Assembly (NCBI GenBank): GCA_964448105.1
Contig: CAYUVK010000127.1
Span: 1 to 13,107 of the forward strand
Source of the DNA: CAVQBP01 sp964448105
GTDB taxonomy: Bacteria; Bacteroidota; Ignavibacteria; Ignavibacteriales; Ignavibacteriaceae
DNA length: 13,107 nucleotides
Direction: 5' to 3'
Shown: positions 8,323-13,107 of the stretch, piece by piece
Layout of the letters: each line of letters opens with the position of its first letter
Numbering within the stretch: position 1 is the stretch's first letter
Made by a program: the position numbers and the translations under genes
Notes under the pieces: model-generated
Seen by the model: the letters and a program-made list of their open reading frames with translations, nothing else
Databases searched by the model: none
What the model was told of the DNA's origin: nothing

Positions 8323-8443
8323 AGCAATCATCAGGATTCTAGAAAGAAAAGGATTGATAACTCAAGATGAGATATTGGAAGAAGTAGAAGTGCTGAAAAA
8401 ATTGATGGAGGAGAAGATTAGGAGATTGGGAAAGGAGAATTGA
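8315..8443 (+). repeat. Dispersed peptide-coding repeat, copy 2 (full length)
   Basis: An open frame from GTG encodes 42 residues: VEEAIIRILERKGLI, TQDEILEEVEVL, KKLMEEKIRRLGKEN, stop TGA. It aligns over its full length with the copies at 10664 and 11271. No ribosome site precedes the GTG. The target duplication of the IS begins 51 bases after the stop codon. Confidence 0.85.
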
Positions 8444-8508
8444 AAGATTAATTTTACGATAAAATATTTTCAGAATAAAGATTCAGAAATATATTTAACC
8501 CAAATTTA

Positions 8509-8542
8509 TCATTAGGAAATAAATTCTAATGACGGCCATTAG
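8509..8542. repeat. Subterminal CATTAG boxes at the IS left end
   Basis: Three alternating copies: TCATTAG (8509-8515), CTAATGA (8526-8532) and CATTAG (8537-8542). The last two form CTAATG-acggc-CATTAG. The same set is found at 5531-5563 in the 208-bp element. They may be transposase-binding sites or an RNA hairpin that shields the transposase start from outside transcription. Confidence 0.65.
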
Positions 8543-8639
8543 AAAGAAGAACAGCTAAGATGTTATTATATAAAAAGATAAGTTATATTCTACAATAAAA
8601 AAAGTGACAATTATTTTTATAAGAAAACCAGACAAACAA

Positions 8640-9968
8640 ATGGAACTAAAAATAGAGTTTACCGATAAAGAAATCACTCCTTGGGGCGGAATGATTTTGA
8701 TGAAAAAGTTAATTGAGAAAACAAAGATAAATGAGATATTAGAGAGCCTTCCACTGCCGAGACAAAATTCAAATCGAGGTTATAACCCAATACAGTTGAT
8801 AAACAATTTTTGGGTAAGCATATGGAGCGGAGCCAGTCGCTTTGAACATTTAGAAGTAACAAGAATGGATAAGGTGATACAGAAAATATATGGATGGAAA
8901 CAGATGGCCGGTCATAAGTCCTTCCAAAGATATTTTAAGAAATTCGGACAAGCAGATAACCAGCGAATATTTACGGAGATGTTTAACTGGTTTTTCAAAC
9001 AGATTAAATTAGACAACTACACATTGGATTTAGATTCGACAATACTGACAAGATATGGAGAACAACAAGGAGCCAAGAAAGGATATAATCCGAAGAAGCC
9101 AGGTCGAAATAGCCATCATCCATTGATAGCTTTTGTAGCAGATGTACGCATGACGGTAAATTTTTGGTTAAGAAGCGGAAACACATATACAACAAATAAT
9201 TTTTATAATTTTCTTGAAAACACCTTTGAGCGTTTAGAAGGAAAGACAATAGGATTGCTACGTGCAGACAGTGGATTTTATGATAAAAAGATATTCGAAT
9301 ACTTAGAAAATCGAGTAAAACCAATCAATTACATAATAGCGGCAAAATTTTATAGACCACTAAAACTTGCCATAGCAACAGAGAAAACCTATTTGAGATT
9401 AGACGATGGAATACAGATAAGCGAAACAATGTATCAAAGCCCCGGTTGGGAAAAGCCAAGACGAATGATAATAGTAAGGCAAGAAATAAACCTGCGCCCG
9501 AAGGCAGCAGGAAAACAGTTACGATTATTTGGAGAAGAAGGAGTATATAAAAATTACCGGTACAGTTGTTTGGTTACCAACCTTAGCTTACCGGCAAATA
9601 TGGTATGGTATGCATACCGCAACCGGGCAGATGCAGAGAATCGGATAAAGGAATTGAAGGAAGATTTCGGAGCCGGTAGTTTTAACGTGGATGATTTCTT
9701 TGCAACCGAAGCTGCATTAAATTTTGTAATGATGGGATATAATTTAATGAGTTTATTCAGGCAAGCAATACTAAACACAAAAACGCATCAGCAATTAAAG
9801 ACACTACGGTACAGAGTATTTTCAATTGGTTCATATATAACAAAGGATGGTAATGATAGAATCTTAAAATTATCCTTAGCAATGAAACGACGAAGTTGGT
9901 TTGAAGGAATTTGGTCTAGTACAAATCTTTTCAGTTGGCCATTTGTTGTTTCAAATAAATATTTCTAA
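8640..9968 (+). CDS. IS1380-family DDE transposase
   Basis: A 442-residue transposase from MELKIEFTDKEITPWGG, a typical start for this family. The RNase-H-fold catalytic residues are present: Asp132 in LDLDSTILTRYG, Asp210 in LLRADSGFYD, and Glu333 in the YAYRNRADAENRIKELK block, which satisfies the Y-(2)-R-(3)-E-(6)-K signature (Tyr326, Arg329, Glu333, Lys340). The motif GAKKGYNPKKPGR-HHP between the first two Asp is characteristic of IS1380. The frame extends upstream to a GTG at 8604; the ATG at 8640 is preferred because it matches the family start, though neither has a clear ribosome site. No stop or frameshift interrupts it. It is the likely source of activity for the related 208-bp element at 5366. 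Confidence 0.92.
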   Translation: MELKIEFTDKEITPWGGMILMKKLIEKTKINEILESLPLPRQNSNRGYNPIQLINNFWVSIWSGASRFEHLEVTRMDKVIQKIYGWKQMAGHKSFQRYFKKFGQADNQRIFTEMFNWFFKQIKLDNYTLDLDSTILTRYGEQQGAKKGYNPKKPGRNSHHPLIAFVADVRMTVNFWLRSGNTYTTNNFYNFLENTFERLEGKTIGLLRADSGFYDKKIFEYLENRVKPINYIIAAKFYRPLKLAIATEKTYLRLDDGIQISETMYQSPGWEKPRRMIIVRQEINLRPKAAGKQLRLFGEEGVYKNYRYSCLVTNLSLPANMVWYAYRNRADAENRIKELKEDFGAGSFNVDDFFATEAALNFVMMGYNLMSLFRQAILNTKTHQQLKTLRYRVFSIGSYITKDGNDRILKLSLAMKRRSWFEGIWSSTNLFSWPFVVSNKYF

Positions 9969-9986
9969 TGACAATTCTGGGTTTAA

Positions 9987-10230
9987 TATTTAGTATTCAT
10001 AATCATTACTCAAATTACTTTAATATACTTTGGGTTGAACTATTCTTTAAACGGTACATGTTACTTACCTAAATCTTCGATTACATTCGGGTGAGTCCTC
10101 CGGCGATAACAAGAGCGACCAGAAATGTTGGGCTAATTATATTTCATAATCTATAATGATACTACTAATGCTAATAGCTTGTATTTGGATTTGTTTATAC
10201 CTACTTTCTTCCAAAGAAAGGGTATACATA
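9987..10230. other. Intergenic stretch with a possible coding remnant
   Basis: Between the IS and the response-regulator gene. Positions 10081-10143 are clearly GC-richer than their surroundings. On the minus strand they read SPTFLVALVIAGGLTRM followed by a stop, with another stop just upstream, so this could be the tail of a deleted membrane-protein gene. It is too short to identify. Confidence 0.3.
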
Positions 10231-10614
10231 ATGAACATACCTATGAACATTTTAATTGCCGAAACTGATTCAAAAGTTGTAACCCAGCTTAATTACTGTC
10301 TTGCCTCCTTTGGTCACAAAGTTTTCCCGGTTGTTACTACAGGTGAAGATTTAATGGAGCAAGTGAAACTTTTAAATCCTTCACTTATCATTACAGATAT
10401 TAACCTTAATGGTCAACTTGATGGTATTGAAGCAATAGCCCGTTTAGAGAGTAGCTATAAAGTCCCTTATATTTTTATTACTGCTTTTGATGACTTTAGT
10501 AGACTCATAAATTCTTACTATCTGAATCCAGTTAGTATAATAAGAAAGCCTATTGACCAAACTAATCTGTATGAGAGTGTTGAAAAAGCTCAACTGCAAT
10601 TTGAACTGGTTTAA
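10231..10614 (+). CDS. Single-domain response regulator (receiver only)
   Basis: A 127-residue CheY-like receiver domain with no output domain. Conserved positions are visible: acidic pocket Glu11/Asp13 in ILIAETDS, phospho-acceptor Asp56 in LIITDINLNG-LDGIEA, Thr84 in FITAFDD and Lys106 in IRKPID. The DINLNG...DGIEA wording is that of receivers that work with PAS-type hybrid histidine kinases. The start chosen is the ATG at 10231, with AAAGGG 8 bases upstream; the frame is open for 25 more codons, but those encode an unrelated hydrophobic stretch. No cognate histidine kinase is in the window, so it probably relays phosphate from an unlinked kinase. A dispersed repeat copy starts 50 bases after its stop. 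Confidence 0.88.
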   Translation: MNIPMNILIAETDSKVVTQLNYCLASFGHKVFPVVTTGEDLMEQVKLLNPSLIITDINLNGQLDGIEAIARLESSYKVPYIFITAFDDFSRLINSYYLNPVSIIRKPIDQTNLYESVEKAQLQFELV

Positions 10615-10663
10615 ATTCCTTTTGCAGTAAAATCTTCACTTAAATAAATCTTGAAATATCTAG

Positions 10664-10789
10664 ATACAAGCTTTAATCAGGATTCTTGAAAGAAAAGGAT
10701 TGATTAGTTCGGATGAAGTGCTAAAAGAAGTTGGTAAGCTGAAAAAAGAGATGGAGGAGAAGATTAGGAGGGGTGATAGGGAGAATTAG
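10664..10789 (+). repeat. Dispersed peptide-coding repeat, copy 3 (start lost)
   Basis: An open frame of 41 codons reads IQALIRILERKGLI, SSDEVLKEVGKL, KKEMEEKIRRGDREN, stop TAG. Compared with copy 4, the start ATG is ATC and the second codon GAG is TAG, so this copy cannot start at the equivalent place. Otherwise it is well preserved. Confidence 0.85.
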
Positions 10790-10840
10790 CACTTAAAATA
10801 TTGTGTTGCTCTAATACTTATTACTATTTAATTTCTCTGG

Positions 10841-11216
10841 TGAGGGAATCTCAAACTAGATAAAAGGAGGTGGTTATATGGCTACTTACATTACCTTATT
10901 AAATTATACTCAAAAGGGTATTGAAAATATCAAGGAAAGTCCTTCTCGGTTGGATAAAGCGAAAAAACTATATAAATCAATGGGAGCTGAATTGAAGGAA
11001 TTTTTCCTTGTAACGGGAAGATACGATTTAGTTATCATAGCTGAAGCACCTGATGATGAAACGATGGCAAAAATAACACTCTCAATAGGTTCACTTGGCG
11101 CCGTTCGAACCGAAACGCTTCGTGCATTTCCCGAAAAGGATTATCGAAAATTAATATCTTCTCTGCCTTAGCATAATTTTTTAATTAGTTATTTTAATTC
11201 GTAAGAGATTCCCTCA
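10841..11216. repeat. 12-bp inverted pair flanking the GYD gene
   Basis: TGAGGGAATCTC (10841-10852) and its exact complement GAGATTCCCTCA (11205-11216) lie just outside the GYD gene, one before its ribosome site and one after its stop. They could form a long-range stem in the mRNA or mark the ends of an inserted segment. Confidence 0.6.
10878..11171 (+). CDS. GYD-domain protein
   Basis: A 97-residue protein matching the whole length of the GYD family: MATYITLLNYTQKGIENIKE, then TGRYDLVIIAEAPDDE (in place of G-x-YD), then SLGAVRTETLRAFPEKDYR. The fold is a small ferredoxin-like (Dabb/Lrp ligand-domain-like) dimer; the biochemical role of the family is not established. The start has a very strong ribosome site, AAGGAGGTGG, 5-7 bases before ATG, so it is probably well expressed. 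It stands alone between repeat copies 3 and 4 and is flanked by a 12-bp inverted repeat. Confidence 0.9.
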   Translation: MATYITLLNYTQKGIENIKESPSRLDKAKKLYKSMGAELKEFFLVTGRYDLVIIAEAPDDETMAKITLSIGSLGAVRTETLRAFPEKDYRKLISSLP

Positions 11217-11270
11217 ATTTTTCTTTAGTAATTTAATTTTTTTTATGAAGAACTAATCGTTTCCAAAATA

Positions 11271-11402
11271 ATGGAGATACATGCATTGATTAGAATTCTT
11301 GAAAGGAAAAAACTGATAAATCAAGATGAGATATTAGAAGAAGTTGGCGTGCTGAAAAAAGAGATGGAGGAGAAGATTAGGAGGATGGGGAGGGAGAATT
11401 AG
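11271..11402 (+). repeat. Dispersed peptide-coding repeat, copy 4 (full length, ATG)
   Basis: The best copy: ATG followed by 42 more codons reads MEIHALIRILERKKLI, NQDEILEEVGVL, KKEMEEKIRRMGREN, stop TAG. The peptide looks like two short helices followed by a highly charged helix. There is no ribosome site before the ATG, and the frame is open for 13 codons upstream. It could be a small gene, or the conserved tail of a larger gene spread as a repeat. I do not recognise the family. Confidence 0.8.
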
Positions 11403-11452
11403 GGATTTTATATTTCTAATACTTTCGATTAAGGTATGTAATTAACTCCGGA

Positions 11453-11746
11453 TTAAAGGTTTAGAAAGAACACAGGCGCAAGTGCAGCTAGAACTGCACT
11501 GATTTGCAATAATAGTACTTGAAGTGCCTGTTTCGGGGTACGTGGTAGCCATTTGAACGCAAAGAATGCAATAATCGGTATCTCTGCAACGATGAGCAGT
11601 TGAAAGATGTGTGCAGCAGCTCCCTCATCAGCTTCACGGACAACGCCGAAAATTAAAACATGAACAAGCACCGTGATGAGGGCGACGAAAGACATTGATA
11701 CAGGAAGAAAGGCGCTCGGTTGTTTCAACATTTTTAAAAAGTTCAT
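11453..11746 (-). CDS. Small three-helix membrane protein, conserved hypothetical
   Basis: A 97-residue hydrophobic protein with helices at about 14-34 (LPVSMSFVALITVLVHVLIF), 46-64 (HIFQLLIVAEIPIIAFFAF) and 73-95 (ALQVLLLQISAVLAALAPVF), joined by short charged loops (VVREADEG, KWLPRTPKQ). GGAGG is placed 7 bases before the ATG. It is convergent with the repeat copy at 11271 and the only minus-strand gene in this half of the window. Its codons (GCG, GAC, CGG, ATG-rich) look GC-richer than those of its neighbours, which suggests transfer from another genome. Function unknown. Confidence 0.8.
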   Translation of the reverse strand: MNFLKMLKQPSAFLPVSMSFVALITVLVHVLIFGVVREADEGAAAHIFQLLIVAEIPIIAFFAFKWLPRTPKQALQVLLLQISAVLAALAPVFFLNL

Positions 11747-11898
11747 TTAACAACCTCCGGTATTTTTATTACAAATTCTTTTACAATCTAAAGTAAATTA
11801 TTTAAACTCGCAATCCGTGGTTTTAGTATATAACTCATAACTCGGTATAACTACCTTACAATTTCGATTAGTATTAGAAATTATATTAGTAAACCTTT

Positions 11899-11949
11899 TT
11901 GAAAAAAGAGATGGAGGAGAAGATTAGGAGGATGAGGAGGGAGAATTAA
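11899..11949 (+). repeat. Dispersed peptide-coding repeat, copy 5 (core only)
   Basis: Only the conserved 3' core remains: the frame reads LKKEMEEKIRRMRREN and stops at TAA. It is almost identical to copy 4 over this part and is unrelated upstream of 11899, so the break is sharp. It ends 68 bases before the next gene. Confidence 0.8.
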
Positions 11950-12017
11950 GTTTTTATCTATCACTTAATGACCGTTCCAGAAAATTTTATTAAATTGAAT
12001 TCATCTTTTAAGGGACT

Positions 12018-12771
12018 ATGAGGATGGAAAATAAACCAGATAAAAAAAATAAATTTCATCAGTTCTGTGAATATATAAAAAGGAATAAAGACTTATTTCC
12101 ATTTCTTGAAGTTATTATAACTTTTTTTGGTTTTATTATCATTATTTTTCAATTATTTGAATTTATTAACCAAAATAGTCAATTGAAAATTCAGACTAAT
12201 GCTCTTATTGAACAAAATAAAACCCTTAATAAATCATTAATTCAATCTTATCGTCCTATAGGTTATGTAGGGTCAGAAAGGTTTGAACCATATCGAGAGA
12301 ATGGTAATTTTGATTTCATTTATAAATCTCAACTTATAAATCGTGGAAATGGACCTCTTATATATATCGGTTTCATATATTATGTGTCTGATAAAGAGAT
12401 TAACTTCAAACAGCTTTTGCTTGCACAAAAAAATTTAGTAAACTACCAATTTGATTATAATTATCGACGTACAAGAAAAACTTCATTATTAAAAGATGAT
12501 TCAACGTCTATAAATTGTCGATTAAGTAAGTAATATCGATCTTACTAAAAAATATAATGTTTACATATTAGTATTTTATACAGATCAAGATGGAAATTTT
12601 TATGATACTGAACATTTTATGTATTTTGAAAACAGAATTGAGACAGGATCGAATAAAATTTACTTTACCCCCTTTATGCGAAATCAATATGAAGAGATAT
12701 CAGATATTGAAAGAGAAGAATTTAAACAATTATTTAAAGATCGTGGGCATGAATTATATAAATTTTTTTAA
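12018..12771 (+). pseudogene. Membrane-anchored hypothetical protein interrupted by a 4-bp duplication
   Basis: The first part encodes a lysine-rich cytoplasmic start, one membrane helix (about residues 30-49, LEVIITFFGFIIIIFQLFEF), an Asn/Gln-rich coiled linker and a soluble region (SYRPIGYVGSERF ... LINRGNGPLIYIGFIYY). It stops at 12533. The next frame (+1) continues without a break from about 12538 with protein-like content (NVYILVFYTDQDGNFYD, YFENRIE, NQYEEISDIEREEF) to TAA at 12769. The junction is AAGTAAGTAA (12524-12533); removing one AAGT fuses both parts into a single frame of about 249 residues. A start two codons later (MENK) is also possible. The layout of an anchor followed by an Asn-x-Gly-x-Gly-Pro region is common in hypothetical proteins of unknown function. 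It may be a mutation, a reversible phase-variation event or a sequencing error. Confidence 0.8.
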
Positions 12772-13107
12772 TTTAAGAGATAAATATTTTTTTGTAATTA
12801 GTCAAAGATTGAAGATTCTGGTCCTGCCGGGTCATACTAAAAAGGGACATATTTTCAGCTTCATTTTCTTGTGAATGAATTATTGAGGGGTTAAATAAAA
12901 ATATTATTAAAAGTTTATTCATTTGATTTATTTAGCTTTATAATGACTACTTCATTTAAGCTGCAACCCAATTTACCAACCGAAGTTTGAAAAACAAGGG
13001 TTGGCACAAGAAACTTATTTTTATTACTAATGCAAAAGACCTACCTGCCGGCAGAGTCCGTTGCACAACATGTAAATTTTTAATTGTTTAGTTCTTTACA
13101 CATTATA
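12772..13107. other. Gene-free end of window
   Basis: No coding frame is convincing. There are two inverted pairs: CCAACC/GGTTGG (about 12976-13006) and the perfect 10-bp palindrome CTGCCGGCAG (13045-13054). The latter resembles the TCTGCC/GGCAGA hairpin at 1525 and may belong to a common intergenic hairpin type of this genome. Confidence 0.45.

Larger units (their letters stand above)
8499..9981 (+). mobile_element. Complete IS1380-family insertion sequence, 1483 bp
   Basis: The ends are CCCAAATTTATCATTAG (8499-8515) and, read inwards, CCCAGAATTGTCATTAG (9965-9981), 14 of 17 identical. The direct repeat TTTAA flanks it at 8494-8498 and 9982-9986, giving a 5-bp target duplication. A single full-length DDE transposase fills the element and its stop codon lies inside the right terminal repeat. 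Family assignment rests on the transposase motifs; short duplications and ends beginning with CC fit IS1380. The element looks intact and possibly active. Confidence 0.9.

Noticed and set aside
10156..10230. N-terminal hydrophobic extension of the response regulator
   Set aside because: Receiver domains start at the ILIAE strand; the extension has no ribosome site, whereas AAAGGG precedes the ATG at 10231.
10664..11949. Integron attC sites in the gene-repeat array
   Set aside because: The repeats are not palindromic, lack core sites and encode a peptide; no integrase gene is in the window.
12590..12874. 94-codon plus-strand open frame
   Set aside because: It overlaps in another frame the well-formed continuation of the frameshifted anchored protein (12538-12771), which has far better protein-like composition.

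Overview
The window is AT-rich DNA from a bacterium of the FCB group, most likely a member of the Ignavibacteria or a close relative. Two signs point there. A secreted repeat protein ends in a type IX secretion-style sorting domain (NYPNPFNPSTTIKY ... GIYLYRL). A membrane serine/threonine kinase combines an N-terminal kinase, a TolB-like domain and TPRs, an arrangement frequent in that lineage. This placement is inference; there is no rRNA or other marker gene here.

Layout. Positions 137-1281 (minus strand) hold two overlapping genes for integral-membrane methyltransferases of the isoprenylcysteine carboxyl methyltransferase/NnrU type; the downstream one is broken by a frameshift. Positions 1932-4379 (minus) encode a large secreted protein with about 14 tandem 24-residue leucine-rich units and a C-terminal sorting domain. 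Positions 4380-5741 are gene-free but contain a copy of a dispersed repeat and a 208-bp non-autonomous mobile element. Positions 5742-8153 (plus) encode the kinase. Positions 8275-8443 contain a fragment of a second kinase N-terminus joined to another repeat copy. Positions 8499-9981 are a complete IS1380-family insertion sequence of 1483 bp. From 10231 to 12771 come small unrelated genes: a single-domain response regulator, a GYD-domain protein, a small three-helix membrane protein (minus strand) and a membrane-anchored protein broken by a 4-bp duplication.

The most unusual signal is a repeat family that joins these parts. Five copies, all in the + orientation, lie only between genes (5258, 8315, 10664, 11271, 11899). 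The fuller ones encode a 41-43 residue peptide (A-I/L-IRILERK ... EMEEKIRR ... EN, then a stop). The last 50 or so bases are nearly identical in all copies, even truncated ones. Between 10.2 and 12.1 kb genes and repeat copies strictly alternate, which gives a cassette-like look. Both IS-type elements sit 28-52 bp downstream of a repeat copy, in TTTAA targets.

The 208-bp element is clearly related to the complete IS: same 17-bp terminal repeats, same subterminal CATTAG boxes, same 5-bp target duplication. The window therefore looks like an accessory region shaped by insertion, partial duplication and gene decay, with two frameshifted genes and one kinase fragment. The functional genes (kinase, response regulator, surface protein, GYD protein) do not form an obvious single pathway.
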